DNA from: Oscillospiraceae bacterium
GTDB lineage: Bacteria > Bacillota > Clostridia > Oscillospirales > Ruminococcaceae
NCBI GenBank assembly: GCA_021769525.1
Contig: JAETSQ010000018.1
Location: 16,225-80,224, forward strand
DNA length: 64,000 bases
Direction: 5' to 3'
In this document: positions 7,953-17,455 of the stretch, piece after piece
Numbering within the stretch: position 1 is the stretch's first letter
How the letters are laid out: every line of letters begins with the position of its first letter
Translations under genes and position numbers: made by a program
The notes under the pieces: generated by a model
Seen by the model: only the letters and a program-made list of their open reading frames with translations
Told to the model about the DNA's origin: nothing
Database searches by the model: none

Positions 7953-8368
7953 GGGTCCTGATCGACACCAATGTTCTTATTTCCGCGGCGCTCAATCCGG
8001 ACGGCGTCCCCTGCAAGGCTTACCAAAAAGCCGCGCTATACCCGAACCGGGGATTGATCTGCGAGCAAAACGTAGAGGAAATGCGGCGGATCTTCTATAA
8101 AAAGTTTCCTCACCGCATGGCGGCTTTGGAAAAGTTTCTTTCGGTGGCGCTCCTGTCCCTGGAGCTTGTGCCGATCCCGGAGGATCAACTGCCCGCGGAA
8201 GGGCTCATCCGGGACCTGAAGGACCGGCCGCTCCTCCGGGCAGCTGTAGCGGCAAGTGCGGATATTTTTCTTACCGGTGATAAGGATTTCCTGGAGGCGG
8301 ATGTAGAAAAGCCGAAAATCATGACTCCGGCTGAATTTTTGCAGACTAAAACCGGCAGCAGCTTCTGA
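7949..8368 (+). CDS. PIN-domain toxin (putative ribonuclease)
   Basis: A 139-aa PIN nuclease of the COG1569-type toxin family. Acidic metal-binding residues are visible: the N-terminal LIDTNVLISAAL (Asp6, Asn8), Glu residues after ICEQNVEEMRR, Asp in IRDLKDRPLLRAA, and the C-terminal LTGDKDFL motif. It would cleave RNA when free of its antitoxin. It overlaps the antitoxin gene by 4 bp. The target RNA cannot be predicted. A shared terminator separates it from the convergent ribosomal cluster. Confidence 0.9.
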   Translation: MRVLIDTNVLISAALNPDGVPCKAYQKAALYPNRGLICEQNVEEMRRIFYKKFPHRMAALEKFLSVALLSLELVPIPEDQLPAEGLIRDLKDRPLLRAAVAASADIFLTGDKDFLEADVEKPKIMTPAEFLQTKTGSSF

Positions 8369-8388
8369 TCGTTGCCCAAATAGAGAAA

Positions 8389-8423
8389 AAGCGCCCGGAA
8401 TCCGCTATGGACTCCAGGCGCTT
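8389..8423. terminator. bidirectional terminator between the PIN toxin and rplQ
   Basis: A 15-bp stem (8389-8403 against 8409-8423, with one G-U and one mismatch-type position) has A-rich DNA on the left and a T-rich tract on the right, so it can end both converging units. Confidence 0.8.
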
Positions 8424-8445
8424 CCTGTTTTTGCTTATCCGGCGC

Positions 8446-8787
8446 TTAGACCAGCTCGATAATCGCCATCTCGGCGGCGTCGCCGCGGCGGGGACCGGTC
8501 TTGATGATGCGGGTGTAGCCGCCATTCACGTCCTTATACTTGGGGCCCAGCTCATCGATGACCTTCTTGGCCACACTCTCCTTGGTGATGTAGGAATACA
8601 CCTGGCGCTTGGAGTGGAGGTCGCCGCCTCCCGCGATGGTAATCATCTTTTCGGCCATGGAACGGACCTCCTTGGCGCGGGTCACGGTGGTCTCGATCTT
8701 GCCGTTCTCCAGCAGGAAGGTGACCATGGCTCGCAGCATGGCTCTCCTGTGGTCAGAGGTTCTGCCCAGCTTTCTGACTCCTGGCAC
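8446..8787 (-). CDS. rplQ: 50S ribosomal protein bL17
   Basis: A large-subunit protein that binds 23S rRNA near the exit-tunnel face. The 113 residues begin [20 protein letters not shown], the strongly conserved bL17 N-terminus, and continue with [20 protein letters not shown]. Length is normal for the family. It is the last gene of the long S10-spc-alpha cluster, behind rpoA, with a 79-bp gap that holds a GC-rich hairpin. Confidence 0.97.
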   Translation of the reverse strand: MPGVRKLGRTSDHRRAMLRAMVTFLLENGKIETTVTRAKEVRSMAEKMITIAGGGDLHSKRQVYSYITKESVAKKVIDELGPKYKDVNGGYTRIIKTGPRRGDAAEMAIIELV

Positions 8788-8819
8788 TGTTAATCACTCC
8801 TTATATCCTTGTTTGGGGA

Positions 8820-8842
8820 CCCGCGGCCAAAGCAGCCGCGGG
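8820..8842 (-). promoter_or_regulatory. hairpin in the rpoA-rplQ gap
   Basis: A perfect 8-bp stem CCCGCGGC/GCCGCGGG with a 7-nt loop and no T run. It may stabilise the rpoA message or adjust rplQ expression. It is not a convincing terminator. Confidence 0.5.
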
Positions 8843-8866
8843 ATGTTTGGTTTGGGCGCGGCCCCG

Positions 8867-9823
8867 TTATTCCTCCGGGGTGCTCAGGTTGAAGCCCAGA
8901 GCCTCCAGCTTGCTCATCACTTCCTCCAGGGACTTTTTGCCCAGGTTGCGGACCTTCATCATCTCCTCCGGAGACTTGTTGATGAGGTCGCCCACGGAAT
9001 TGACGCCGGCGCGCTTGAGGCAGTTGAAGGCGCGAACAGACAGGTCAAGCTCTTCAATGGTCATCTCAAGGACCTTGTCCCTACCGGTATCCTCTTTCTT
9101 TTCCATGATCTCGGTAGATCCCACCTCGTCGGAAAGCTCCACAAAGTGGTTGAGCTGTCTATTGAGGATCTTGGCGGCAAGGCTGACCGCTTCTTTGGCG
9201 GAGATGGTCCCGTCGGTCCAAACCTCCAGGGTCAGCTTGTCATAGTCGGTGATCTGTTCCACCCGCGTATTTTCCACGCTGTAGTTCACCTTCAGCACCG
9301 GGGTGTAGATGCTGTCCACGAAGATGGTGCCCACCGGCGCCTTATCCCCGTCCAGCTGCTTGTTGCGGTCGGAGGAGACATACCCCTGGCCCTTCTGGAG
9401 CACCAGCTCCATGGAGAGCTTGGCCCCTTCCGCCAGGGTGGCGATGTGCATACCGGGGTCCAGCACCTCCACCTCGGAAGAGCCGGAGATGGAACCCGCG
9501 GTGACCTCGCACTCCCCCTCCGCGGCGATCTTTACCCGCACGGGCTCGTCGCAGTACAGCTTCGCCGTCAGCCCCTTGATGTTGAGGATGATCTCGGTGA
9601 CGTCCTCCTTCACCCCAGGGATGGTGGAGAACTCATGCTGGATGCCATCGATCTTCACTGAAGACACGGCCACGCCAGGAAGCGAGGAGAGCAGCACCCT
9701 TCTCAGGCTGTTGCCTAAGGTGATCCCAAAGCCTCGATCCAGGGGGTCCGCCACGAACTTGCCATAGGTGCCGTCGGGCTTCAGCTCCACTGTTTCGATC
9801 CTGGGTTCAATAATTTTTACCAT
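8867..9823 (-). CDS. rpoA: DNA-directed RNA polymerase subunit alpha
   Basis: The alpha subunit nucleates RNA polymerase assembly and contacts UP elements and activators. The 318-aa length is typical for Firmicutes. The N-terminal dimerisation domain is recognisable from [20 protein letters not shown] (about residues 28-47). The C-terminal domain has the helix-hairpin-helix regions [20 protein letters not shown] and [12 protein letters not shown]. It lies between rpsD and rplQ, its normal place in the alpha operon. Confidence 0.98.
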   Translation of the reverse strand: MVKIIEPRIETVELKPDGTYGKFVADPLDRGFGITLGNSLRRVLLSSLPGVAVSSVKIDGIQHEFSTIPGVKEDVTEIILNIKGLTAKLYCDEPVRVKIAAEGECEVTAGSISGSSEVEVLDPGMHIATLAEGAKLSMELVLQKGQGYVSSDRNKQLDGDKAPVGTIFVDSIYTPVLKVNYSVENTRVEQITDYDKLTLEVWTDGTISAKEAVSLAAKILNRQLNHFVELSDEVGSTEIMEKKEDTGRDKVLEMTIEELDLSVRAFNCLKRAGVNSVGDLINKSPEEMMKVRNLGKKSLEEVMSKLEALGFNLSTPEE

Positions 9824-9894
9824 GTAGAATAACCCTCCTTGTCAGACAGTCGTCTCTTCTTCCCATAGTGAACGATAGACAAATCCACAGCGGA

Positions 9895-10524
9895 TTACTT
9901 GCTGTAAAGCTCGACGATGAGGTGCTCGGCAACGTCAAAGTCGATGTCCTCGCGGCTGGGAAGCTCCAGCACGCGGGTCTCCATCTTGCCGGCGTCCACA
10001 TCCAGCCACTTGGGAGTGGGACGGGAGGAATTGGCTTCCACAACGGCCTTCAGCTTGTCGGAGGAGCGGCTGCCCTCGGCGACGGTGACCACATCTCCGG
10101 CCCGCAGCTGGATGGAGGGGATATTGGCCTTGTGGCCGTTGAGGCGGAAGTGGTTGTGGCGCACCAGCTGGCGGGCTTCCTTGCGGGAAGAGGCAAAGCC
10201 GCTGCGGTAAACGACGTTGTCCAGGCGGCTCTCCAGAATGCGCATCAGGTTCTCGCCGGCCATGCCGGGCTTGCGGGAGGCTTCCTCAAAGTACTCCCGG
10301 AACTGGCTCTCCAGCACGCCGTAGTAGCGGCGGGTGGACTGCTTGGCGCGCAGCTGCACGCCGTACTCGGACTGCTTGCGCATCCGGGCCTTGCCGTGCT
10401 GGCCGGGAACGGCCTCGCGGCGGGTGACGGCGCACTTGTCGGAATAGCATCTCTCCCCCTTGAGGAACAGCTTCTTGCCCTCGCGGCGGCAGAGTCTGCA
10501 GCTTGGTCCGGTATATCTTGCCAT
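9895..10524 (-). CDS. rpsD: 30S ribosomal protein uS4
   Basis: A 209-aa primary 16S rRNA-binding assembly protein. The N-terminus contains [20 protein letters not shown] with Cys9 and Cys12, then CYSDKC, which completes a four-Cys zinc site (the C+ form). The S4 RNA-binding domain follows ([20 protein letters not shown]). In several bacteria uS4 is the translational repressor of the alpha operon; no S4-binding fold was identified here. Confidence 0.97.
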   Translation of the reverse strand: MARYTGPSCRLCRREGKKLFLKGERCYSDKCAVTRREAVPGQHGKARMRKQSEYGVQLRAKQSTRRYYGVLESQFREYFEEASRKPGMAGENLMRILESRLDNVVYRSGFASSRKEARQLVRHNHFRLNGHKANIPSIQLRAGDVVTVAEGSRSSDKLKAVVEANSSRPTPKWLDVDAGKMETRVLELPSREDIDFDVAEHLIVELYSK

Positions 10525-10542
10525 TGTTAAAACACCTCCTGT

Positions 10543-10944
10543 TTATACTCTGCGGCGCTTGGGCGGACGGCAGCCGTTGTGGGGGATGGGGGTCACGTCC
10601 TTGATCATGGTGACCTCCAGACCGGCCCCCTGGAGGGCGCGGATGGCAGCCTCACGGCCGGCGCCGGGGCCCTTCACATACACCTCAACGGTCTTGAGCC
10701 CGTGCTCCATGGCGGCCTTGGCGGCTACCTCGGCGGCAGTCTGGGCGGCGTAGGGGGTGGACTTCCGGGAGCCCCGGAATCCCAGCCCGCCGGAGCTGGC
10801 CCAGGAAAGGGCGTTGCCCTGGGTATCGGTGATGGTGACGATGGTGTTGTTGAATGTGGACTGGATGTGAGCGGCGCCGCGCTCGATGTTCTTGCGCTCG
10901 CGGCGCTTGCGAATCACGGTCTTTTTTGCGGGAGTCTTCGCCAT
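10543..10944 (-). CDS. rpsK: 30S ribosomal protein uS11
   Basis: A 133-aa platform protein that helps shape the mRNA exit region. The core [20 protein letters not shown] and the C-terminal [17 protein letters not shown] are diagnostic. A basic N-terminal tail ([17 protein letters not shown]) precedes the fold. It follows rpsM by 14 bp with a GGAGG site. Confidence 0.97.
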   Translation of the reverse strand: MAKTPAKKTVIRKRRERKNIERGAAHIQSTFNNTIVTITDTQGNALSWASSGGLGFRGSRKSTPYAAQTAAEVAAKAAMEHGLKTVEVYVKGPGAGREAAIRALQGAGLEVTMIKDVTPIPHNGCRPPKRRRV

Positions 10945-10958
10945 TCTCCTGTCCCTCC

Positions 10959-11327
10959 TTATTTCTTCTTATTGGCGATGGTCTTGGCGGGGCCTTTGCG
11001 GGTGCGGGCATTGGTCTTGGTGCGCTGTCCCCGCACCGGCAGCCCTCTGGTGTGGCGCATCCCGCGGTAGCAGCCGATCTCCACCAGGCGCTTGATGTTC
11101 AGCGCCACGTTCCGCTTCAGGTCGCCTTCCACCATCAGGTGGTGGTCGATGTATTCACGGATCTTCGCCTCGTCGTCCTCGGTGAGGTCCTTCACCCTGG
11201 TGTCAGGGTCCACGCCGGTGGCGGCCAGGATGTCCTTGGCGGTCCGCCGGCCGATGCCGAAGATATAGGTCAGGCCGATTTCCACCCGCTTCTCTCTGGG
11301 CAGGTCGATACCAGCAATACGAGCCAT
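10959..11327 (-). CDS. rpsM: 30S ribosomal protein uS13
   Basis: A 122-aa small-subunit head protein that contacts the 50S subunit and P-site tRNA. It begins [20 protein letters not shown] and ends in the basic tail [20 protein letters not shown]. The ATG at 11327 is chosen because the open frame upstream, to 11438, reads through the rpmJ region and does not look like uS13. A GGAGG site precedes the chosen start. Confidence 0.97.
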   Translation of the reverse strand: MARIAGIDLPREKRVEIGLTYIFGIGRRTAKDILAATGVDPDTRVKDLTEDDEAKIREYIDHHLMVEGDLKRNVALNIKRLVEIGCYRGMRHTRGLPVRGQRTKTNARTRKGPAKTIANKKK

Positions 11328-11353
11328 AAATGTGCACCTCCTACTTTTTCCTT

Positions 11354-11467
11354 TTAACCCTGACGCTGCTTGTGCTTCGGGTTCTCGCAGATGACCATGA
11401 TGCGGCCTTTGCGCTTGATGATCTTGCACTTTTCGCACATGGGCTTTACCGAAGGTCTGACTTTCAT
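11354..11467 (-). CDS. rpmJ: 50S ribosomal protein bL36
   Basis: A 37-aa protein starting [20 protein letters not shown] and ending [11 protein letters not shown]. Cys11, Cys14, Cys27 and His32 make the Zn site of the C+ form. It is embedded within a longer meaningless frame. It lies between infA and rpsM, the standard order. Confidence 0.97.
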   Translation of the reverse strand: MKVRPSVKPMCEKCKIIKRKGRIMVICENPKHKQRQG

Positions 11468-11520
11468 GGGAAAATACCTCCTTGTGCTTTCTCCGGGGGC
11501 CAAAGCTCCCCTGCGGATGG

Positions 11521-11739
11521 TTACTTGGTTCTCCAGGTGATGCGTCCCTTGTGGATGTCGCTGGGGGAAAGCTCCACCGTAACCTGATCTCCGGGAAGGA
11601 TGCGGATGTTGTTCATCCGGAGCTTGCCGGAAATATGGGCCAGGATCCTGCTCCCGTTGGGCAGCTCTACCCAGAACTGCGCGTTGGGGAGGGCATCCAC
11701 AACGGTGCCCTTGGCTTCGATCACATCTTTCTTTGACAT
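11521..11739 (-). CDS. infA: translation initiation factor IF-1
   Basis: A 72-aa OB-fold factor that occupies the 30S A site during initiation. It reads [20 protein letters not shown], then [20 protein letters not shown] and [12 protein letters not shown]. The ATG at 11739 fits GGGAGG 9 nt upstream and the usual IF-1 N-terminus. A TTG two codons earlier is possible but less likely. Confidence 0.97.
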   Translation of the reverse strand: MSKKDVIEAKGTVVDALPNAQFWVELPNGSRILAHISGKLRMNNIRILPGDQVTVELSPSDIHKGRITWRTK

Positions 11740-11754
11740 TTGCAAATGCCTCCC

Positions 11755-12012
11755 TTACTCCTTGGCCGGTTCTGTGTGGCACAGGGCCGCCAAGGCCCCG
11801 CGCAGGGCCCGGTCCGACCCGATCTCTTCCAGCTCCACCCGCATCTGGGTGGGGCGCAGATGCTTCTGGTTCTTCTTCTTGGGGCTCGCGAGCCTCCGGC
11901 GGCGGCCGTCGGCGATGCGACAGAAGCCGCCCTCCTCCACTGCCACCACCACATAGAGGCTCCCCCCGTCGTGCCCGGCGGCGGAATAGACCACCTGTCC
12001 CTCTTTGAACAT
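11755..12012 (-). CDS. KOW-domain RNA-binding protein (L14e-like)
   Basis: An 85-aa KOW-type protein ([20 protein letters not shown], then [20 protein letters not shown]) with a basic loop [14 protein letters not shown]. Proteins of this kind sit between map and infA in many Clostridia and resemble archaeal/eukaryotic L14e-type KOW proteins. The precise role is not established; binding to ribosomal RNA is likely from the fold and location. It lies 11 bp downstream of map. Confidence 0.85.
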   Translation of the reverse strand: MFKEGQVVYSAAGHDGGSLYVVVAVEEGGFCRIADGRRRRLASPKKKNQKHLRPTQMRVELEEIGSDRALRGALAALCHTEPAKE

Positions 12013-12023
12013 GGCGCCCTCCC

Positions 12024-12776
12024 CTACGGCCTGGTGAGGATCACCGGGCCGTTTTCGGTGATGGCCACCGTGTTCTCAAAGTGGGCCGAGGGCAGGCCGC
12101 TGGCGGTGCGGATGGTCCAGCCATCCTTTTTGTCCTGGCAGACCCCGTCCCCCTTCATGTTGATCATGGGCTCGATGGCCAGGGTCATGCCGGGGCGCAG
12201 CCGCAGCCCGTGGCCGGCCTTGCCGAAGTTCGGCACCTCCGGCTCCTGGTGCATCTCGGTGCCGATGCCGTGGCCCACGTACTCCTGCACCACGCCAAAG
12301 CCGTGGCTGCGGGCGTACTGCTCCACCGCGGAGCCGATGTCCCCCAGGCGGTTCCCCGGCTGGGCGGCCCGGATGGCCAGCTCCAGACAGTGCTGGGTGA
12401 CCTCCATCAGCTCCCGGCACTGGTCGGAGGCGGTCCCGGCGGCCACCGTAAAGGCGTTGTCGCCGTGGAAGCCCTTGTAGATGGCCCCCGTGTCGATGCT
12501 GACGATGTCCCCCTCCCGGATCTTCCGGTGCTTGCTGGGGATGCCGTGTATCACTTCTTCGTTTACCGAAACACAGGCCGCGGCGGGGAAACCGCCGTAC
12601 CCCAGGAAGGAGGGGGTGGCCCCAAAGGAGAGGATGACGTCGTGGACCGCCCGGTTGATGTCCATAGTGGTGGCACCGGGCCGCACCGCCTTCACCCCTG
12701 CCATCAGGGCCAGGTGGGAGATCCTTCCGGCCTCCCGCATCAGCTCCAGCTCACGGCTGGTTTTCAGGACGATCAT
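12024..12776 (-). CDS. map: methionine aminopeptidase, type I
   Basis: Removes the initiator Met from nascent proteins. The 250-aa pita-bread enzyme shows metal ligands in [20 protein letters not shown] (two Asp), in [20 protein letters not shown] (His), and Glu residues in [11 protein letters not shown] and the C-terminal [11 protein letters not shown]. It overlaps adk by 4 bp (ATGA), so the two are coupled. Confidence 0.97.
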   Translation of the reverse strand: MIVLKTSRELELMREAGRISHLALMAGVKAVRPGATTMDINRAVHDVILSFGATPSFLGYGGFPAAACVSVNEEVIHGIPSKHRKIREGDIVSIDTGAIYKGFHGDNAFTVAAGTASDQCRELMEVTQHCLELAIRAAQPGNRLGDIGSAVEQYARSHGFGVVQEYVGHGIGTEMHQEPEVPNFGKAGHGLRLRPGMTLAIEPMINMKGDGVCQDKKDGWTIRTASGLPSAHFENTVAITENGPVILTRP

Positions 12777-13411
12777 TCCTGCCCCTCCAGAGCCCTGAGA
12801 GTAGCTTCGGTGGCAGCCTCGATGGTGGTGCTGCCGTCGATCTCGGAGAGCTTGCCCTGGGCCCGGTAGTAGTCCGCCAGGGGCTCGGTCATCTGGTGGT
12901 AGGTGGCCAGCCGCTCCCGGATGGTCTCCGGTTTGTCATCCTTGCGGATGATGAGTTTGCCGCCGCACTTTTCGCACAGGTCCCCCGCGGAGGAGGGCTG
13001 ATTGATGAGGTGGTAGGTGGCGCCGCACCCCTCGCAGACCCGGCGGTTGCCCAGCCGCTCCTCGATGATCGCATCGGGGACCTGGATGTACAGCACCTTA
13101 TCGATGCGCACGCCCATCTGGTCCAGAGCCTGGGCCTGGGGCAGGGTGCGGGGGAAGCCGTCCAGGATGAAGCCGTTTTGGCAGTCCTCCTGGGCCAGCC
13201 GCTCCTTTACGATGCCGTTCACCACCTCATCGGGGACCAGGCCCCCCTGGTCGATGATGGCCTTGGCCTGCTGCCCCAGGGGGGTGCCGGCCTTGATGGC
13301 CTCCCGCAGGATGACGCCGGTGGAGACGGAGGGGATGTCCAGGCGCTCCCGGATGATCTCACCCTGGGTGCCCTTCCCCGCTCCGGGGGCTCCTAATAGG
13401 ATCAGGTTCAT
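12773..13411 (-). CDS. adk: adenylate kinase (zinc-containing LID)
   Basis: Interconverts ATP + AMP and 2 ADP. The 212-aa enzyme has the P-loop LLGAPGAGKGTQ at residues 4-15, the NMP-binding region, the LID domain with CEGC...CEKC (a four-Cys zinc site usual in Gram-positives) and ILDGFPRTLPQAQALD. It lies between secY and map as in most Firmicutes. Confidence 0.97.
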   Translation of the reverse strand: MNLILLGAPGAGKGTQGEIIRERLDIPSVSTGVILREAIKAGTPLGQQAKAIIDQGGLVPDEVVNGIVKERLAQEDCQNGFILDGFPRTLPQAQALDQMGVRIDKVLYIQVPDAIIEERLGNRRVCEGCGATYHLINQPSSAGDLCEKCGGKLIIRKDDKPETIRERLATYHQMTEPLADYYRAQGKLSEIDGSTTIEAATEATLRALEGQE

Positions 13412-13421
13412 ATGCTCCTCC

Positions 13422-14717
13422 TTACTCCAGGAAGCCCTTGTAGTGGCGCATCATCATCTGGCTCTCCAGGCTGCGCACCGTATCCAGGGCAACACCCACA
13501 AGGATGATGACCGAGGTGCCGCCCAGGGCGACATTGATGCCGGTGACGGCGGTGATGAGGATGGGCAGGATGGCGATGGCCGCCAGCATCAGCGCCCCCA
13601 CCAGGGTGATCTTGGAGATGACCTTGGTGATGAAGTCCGAGGTGGGCTTGCCGGGACGGATGCCGGGGATGGCGCCGTTGTTCTTACGGAGGTTATTGGC
13701 CATCTCGATGGGATTATACTGGATGGCGATATAGAAGTAGTTGAAGCCGATGATCAGCAGGAAGTACAGCACCGCGTACAGAGCGGAGCGGTAGCTGAAC
13801 ATATTGAAGAACATGGTCCAGTAGGGGTGCTCCACCGGGTTCAGGTTCAGGAATCCGCCGATGGTGCCGGGGATGGCCAGGAAGGTGGAAGCAAAGATGA
13901 CCGGCAGAACGCCGCTCATGTTCACCTTGATGGGCATAAAGGAGCTCTGGCCGCCGTACATCTTGCGGCCCACCACGCGCTTGGCATACTGGACGGGGAT
14001 GCGGCGCTCGGCGTTGTTCATCAGGACGATGAAGGCGACTTCCAGGAGGAAGATGACGCCGGTGAGGGGCACCCACAGCCACATGATGCCGCCCGCCTTG
14101 ATCATGGTGTCGATGAGGCCCAGGACGGAGGAGGGCACGCGGGAGACGATGCCGGCGAAGAGGATGAGGGAGATGCCGTTGCCGATGCCTTTTTCGTCGA
14201 TGCGCTCCCCCAGCCAGACCACCAGCATGGAGCCGCCGGTAAAGGCGGTGATGATGGTGACTGCCGCCAGGGCACCGGAGGCGCCGGTGGTGTAGGCCAG
14301 GGCGCCGGGGGTGTTGCGGAACATGACGTAATACGCCGCCGCCTGGAGGACCGAAAGGGCCACCGTGGTGTAGCGGGTGATCTTCTTCAGCCGCTCCTGT
14401 CCCTCCGGGCCCTCCTTGGCCATCCGCTCCAGGGCCGGGATGGCCACGGTGAGGAGCTGGATGACGATGGAGGCGGTGATGTAGGGAGAGATGGAAAGGG
14501 CGAAGAGCGTGGCGTTGGAAAAGGCGCCGCCGGTGAGCATATCCAGATAGCCCAGGAGGTTCCCTCCCTCGTTTACCATGAGCCGCAGAGAAGTGGGATC
14601 CAGGAAGGGCACCGGGATGGCGGAGCCGATGCGGACCACCAGGAGGATCAGCATGGTGTAGATGAGCTTCTTGCGAAGGTCCTCGATCTTCCACGCGTTT
14701 CTCAGGGTCTCAATCAT
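13422..14717 (-). CDS. secY: preprotein translocase subunit SecY
   Basis: The 431-aa channel subunit of the Sec translocon with about ten membrane segments. Recognisable parts are RIGSAIPVPFLDPTSL near the first helix, the plug region, ISPYITASIVIQLLTVAIPA, the cytosolic loop around YAKRVVGRKMYGGQSSFMPI, and the C-terminal VALDTVRSLESQMM. The start abuts the rplO stop. Confidence 0.97.
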   Translation of the reverse strand: MIETLRNAWKIEDLRKKLIYTMLILLVVRIGSAIPVPFLDPTSLRLMVNEGGNLLGYLDMLTGGAFSNATLFALSISPYITASIVIQLLTVAIPALERMAKEGPEGQERLKKITRYTTVALSVLQAAAYYVMFRNTPGALAYTTGASGALAAVTIITAFTGGSMLVVWLGERIDEKGIGNGISLILFAGIVSRVPSSVLGLIDTMIKAGGIMWLWVPLTGVIFLLEVAFIVLMNNAERRIPVQYAKRVVGRKMYGGQSSFMPIKVNMSGVLPVIFASTFLAIPGTIGGFLNLNPVEHPYWTMFFNMFSYRSALYAVLYFLLIIGFNYFYIAIQYNPIEMANNLRKNNGAIPGIRPGKPTSDFITKVISKITLVGALMLAAIAILPILITAVTGINVALGGTSVIILVGVALDTVRSLESQMMMRHYKGFLE

Positions 14718-15158
14718 TTATACCACCTCGGCCTTTCCGCCGGCAGCCTCGATCTTGCTCTTAGCGCCTTTGGAGAAAGCCGCTACTTTGACGGTCAGCT
14801 TCTTGGTGAGTTCGCCTCTGCCAAGGATCTTGATGCCGTCACGAGTGTTCTTGACCAGGCCGGCTGCGACGATGGCCGCTTCATCCACCACGGAGCCATC
14901 TTCAAAGCGGTCCAGCTGGTCCACATTGATGGCCTCGTACCGGGTGGCGAAGATGTTCACGAATCCCCTCTTGGGGACCCGGCGCTGAAGGGGCATCTGG
15001 CCGCCTTCAAAACCCGGACGGACACCGCCGCCGGAGCGGGCGTTCTGGCCCTTGTGGCCCTTGCCCGCGGTCTTGCCCGCGCCGGAACCGTTGCCGCGCC
15101 CCACGCGGAAGCTCTTCTTGACGGAACCGGGAGCGGGGGAAAGTTCACTCAGTTTCAT
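14718..15158 (-). CDS. rplO: 50S ribosomal protein uL15
   Basis: A 146-aa large-subunit protein beginning [20 protein letters not shown] and followed by the Gly/Arg-rich extension [20 protein letters not shown], typical of uL15. The ATG at 15158 is selected over the longer frame to 15200 because GGAGG precedes it and family members start here. Confidence 0.97.
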   Translation of the reverse strand: MKLSELSPAPGSVKKSFRVGRGNGSGAGKTAGKGHKGQNARSGGGVRPGFEGGQMPLQRRVPKRGFVNIFATRYEAINVDQLDRFEDGSVVDEAAIVAAGLVKNTRDGIKILGRGELTKKLTVKVAAFSKGAKSKIEAAGGKAEVV

Positions 15159-15180
15159 GGTTACCTGCACCTCCTTACGT

Positions 15181-15360
15181 TCACGCGTTCTCCACCTCAA
15201 CGAGGTGGGAAATGGTAGCGATCTTGCCTCTGGTGGCCGCGTTATCCGGCTGTACAGTGCTCTGGCCGATCTTCCGGAGGCCCAGGGAGTAGGCAGTGGC
15301 GATATGGTTCTTCTTCCTGCCAGAGAGGCTCTTTGCCAGTTTGATCTTAAGCTGTGCCAT
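15181..15360 (-). CDS. rpmD: 50S ribosomal protein uL30
   Basis: A 59-aa protein starting [20 protein letters not shown] and containing [19 protein letters not shown], the uL30 signature. GGAGG lies upstream of the ATG at 15360. It sits between rpsE and rplO as expected for the spc operon. Confidence 0.95.
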   Translation of the reverse strand: MAQLKIKLAKSLSGRKKNHIATAYSLGLRKIGQSTVQPDNAATRGKIATISHLVEVENA

Positions 15361-15372
15361 TTCGCTGCCTCC

Positions 15373-15873
15373 TTATCCTAAAATCTCTTTGGCGGACTTG
15401 CCGCGGACGGCAGCCACCTGCTCGGCATCCCGGAGGGAGGCCAGACCCTTGATGGTGGCGGTGACCACGTTGCAGGGGTTGTTGGAGCGCAGGCACTTGG
15501 TACGGATGTCCCGGATGCCGGCCACTTCCAGCACCGCGCGGACAGGGCCGCCGGCGATAACGCCGGTACCCTCCGGGGCGGGCATCATCAGCACCTCGCC
15601 GGCGCCGAATTTGCCGATGACCTCGTGGGGGATGGAGGTCCCCTTCAGGGAGACCTTGATCATATGCTTCTTGGCGTCCTCAATGCCCTTGCGGATGGCG
15701 TCGGGAACTTCGGAGGCCTTACCAAGGCCAAAACCCACCAGGCCATTGCCGTCGCCCACGACCACCAGGGCAGCGAACTTGAAGATACGGCCGCCCTTGA
15801 CCGTTTTGCTGACGCGGTTGATGGCCACTACTTTTTCATTCAGATCCAGTTTGGATGCGTCGATTCTTGCCAA
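15373..15873 (-). CDS. rpsE: 30S ribosomal protein uS5
   Basis: A 166-aa protein important for decoding accuracy. It contains [20 protein letters not shown] and [20 protein letters not shown], then [20 protein letters not shown]. The start is inferred to be TTG at 15873: GGAGG lies 7 nt upstream, no in-frame ATG precedes the conserved N-terminus at a sensible distance, and the longer frame to 15969 reads back into rplR. Confidence 0.95.
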   Translation of the reverse strand: MARIDASKLDLNEKVVAINRVSKTVKGGRIFKFAALVVVGDGNGLVGFGLGKASEVPDAIRKGIEDAKKHMIKVSLKGTSIPHEVIGKFGAGEVLMMPAPEGTGVIAGGPVRAVLEVAGIRDIRTKCLRSNNPCNVVTATIKGLASLRDAEQVAAVRGKSAKEILG

Positions 15874-15889
15874 AAGTATCCCTCCTTCT

Positions 15890-16249
15890 TTAGAACTTGA
15901 GACCGCCTTCGCGGGCTCCCTCGGCCAGCTCCTTGACGCGGCCGTGGTAGATGAATCCGCCCCGGTCAAAGACCACTTCCTCGATCTTCTTCGCCTTGGC
16001 GCGCTCGGCGATCATCTGGCCCACCTTGCGGGCACCCTCCTTGTTGCCGCCGCTGCCCTCAAAGCCCTTATCCAGGCTGGAGGCGGCGGCCAGGGTGACA
16101 CCGGCGGTGTCATCGATGAGCTGGGCATAGATATGGTTGGCGGAGCGGAAAACGGCCAAACGGGGCCGCTCCGGAGTCCCGGAGATCTTGGCGCGGATGC
16201 GGGCGCGGACCTTCTTACGGGCTTCCTTGCTGTTCTTTCTGGTAACCAC
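15890..16249 (-). CDS. rplR: 50S ribosomal protein uL18
   Basis: A 119-aa 5S rRNA-binding protein. It has a basic N-terminal tail ([20 protein letters not shown]) and the core [20 protein letters not shown], ending [20 protein letters not shown]. Length and position between rplF and rpsE are standard. Confidence 0.97.
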   Translation of the reverse strand: MVTRKNSKEARKKVRARIRAKISGTPERPRLAVFRSANHIYAQLIDDTAGVTLAAASSLDKGFEGSGGNKEGARKVGQMIAERAKAKKIEEVVFDRGGFIYHGRVKELAEGAREGGLKF

Positions 16250-16268
16250 TTAAATACTCCTCCTTCCC

Positions 16269-16814
16269 TTACTTCTTGCCCTTGCCGGCTTTGCCTTCCT
16301 TGCGGATGATGGTCTCGCCGACGTACTTGATGCCCTTGCCCTTGTAGGGTTCGGGCGGACGCTTCTCACGGACCTCGGCGGCGAACTGGCCCACCTGCTC
16401 CTTATCCGGCCCGATGATGGTGATGCGGTTGGGCTGGGGGACCTCGATCTTGATGCCGGGGACCTCAGGCATGATCACCTGATGGGAAAAGCCCAGGTTC
16501 ATAACCAGGTTGCTACCCTGCTTTGCGGCACGGTACCCGACGCCGTTAATTTCAAGCTCTTTGGTGAAATTCTTATGCACGCCTTCAACCATGTTGTGAA
16601 TCAGGGTTCTTGTGAGGCCGTGGAGACTCTTGCACTCCTTGCTGTCATCCGGCCGCTTTACGGTGATGACGCTGCCCTCCATCTCGATGACCATGCGGCT
16701 GTCAAAGGTGCGGGTGAGGGTGCCGTTGGGGCCCTTGGCGGTGACGGTGTGGCCCTCGATCTTCACCTCTACGCCGGCGGGGATGTCGATGTGTTTGTTT
16801 CCGATTCTGCTCAT
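16269..16814 (-). CDS. rplF: 50S ribosomal protein uL6
   Basis: A 181-aa two-domain protein near the factor-binding centre. It starts MSRIGNKHIDIPAGVEVKIE and includes LTRTLIHNMVEGVHKNFTKE and the C-terminal signature PEPYKGKGIKYVGETIIRKE. Confidence 0.97.
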   Translation of the reverse strand: MSRIGNKHIDIPAGVEVKIEGHTVTAKGPNGTLTRTFDSRMVIEMEGSVITVKRPDDSKECKSLHGLTRTLIHNMVEGVHKNFTKELEINGVGYRAAKQGSNLVMNLGFSHQVIMPEVPGIKIEVPQPNRITIIGPDKEQVGQFAAEVREKRPPEPYKGKGIKYVGETIIRKEGKAGKGKK

Positions 16815-16828
16815 CTCTTCCTACCCCC

Positions 16829-17227
16829 TTACCAGACAAATGCCAGGACTTCGCCGCCGACATTCTCTTTACGGGCCTGCTTATCGGTGATGACGCCCTT
16901 GGAGGTGGAAAGGATGGCGACGCCAAGTCCCTTCAGCACACGGGGCATATCCTCGCAGCTGGTGTAGATGCGCAGGCCGGGTTTGGAGACTCTGCGGAGG
17001 CCCTGGATGATGGGCGTCTTGCCGGGGCCATACTTCAGTGTCATGTGGATGACCCCCTGTTTGCCGTCCTCCTGGACGGTGAAACCTTTGATATACCCCT
17101 CGTCGAGAAGAATCTGAGCAATAGCAGTCTTCATCTTGGACGCGGGAATATCGACCGTATCGTGTTTGGCCGAATTCGCGTTGCGGATGCGGGTCAACAT
17201 ATCGGCGATGGTATCGGTGATATGCAT
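16829..17227 (-). CDS. rpsH: 30S ribosomal protein uS8
   Basis: A 132-aa primary 16S rRNA-binding protein. It starts [20 protein letters not shown] and ends with [20 protein letters not shown] and the usual VLAFVW. uS8 is the spc-operon repressor in E. coli, but no S8-binding site was recognised here. Confidence 0.97.
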   Translation of the reverse strand: MHITDTIADMLTRIRNANSAKHDTVDIPASKMKTAIAQILLDEGYIKGFTVQEDGKQGVIHMTLKYGPGKTPIIQGLRRVSKPGLRIYTSCEDMPRVLKGLGVAILSTSKGVITDKQARKENVGGEVLAFVW

Positions 17228-17254
17228 TTGCTGAACCTCCTTCTTGCTATTCTC

Positions 17255-17440
17255 TTACCAGCTTGCTTTCCGGACGCCGGGGATCTGGCCCTTGTACGCC
17301 AGCTCTCTGAAGCAGATGCGGCAGATGCCGTACTTGCGCAGGTACGCGTGGGGCCTGCCGCAGATCTTGCATCGGTTGTACGCTCTGGTAGAGAACTTCG
17401 CGGGGGCCTGCTGCTTGAGCTTCATAGACAGTTTTGCCAT
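17255..17440 (-). CDS. rpsZ: 30S ribosomal protein uS14, zinc (type Z) form
   Basis: A 61-aa protein of the short Gram-positive type with four Cys (KICGRPH and [11 protein letters not shown]) that bind zinc. It begins [20 protein letters not shown]. It lies between rplE and rpsH. Confidence 0.96.
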   Translation of the reverse strand: MAKLSMKLKQQAPAKFSTRAYNRCKICGRPHAYLRKYGICRICFRELAYKGQIPGVRKASW

Positions 17441-17455
17441 TTTTTCTCTACCTCC

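Noticed and set aside
13017..15218. 733-aa plus-strand frame opposite adk, secY and rplO
   Set aside because: The minus strand has intact conserved genes; the composition of the frame is that of a GC-rich antisense reading.
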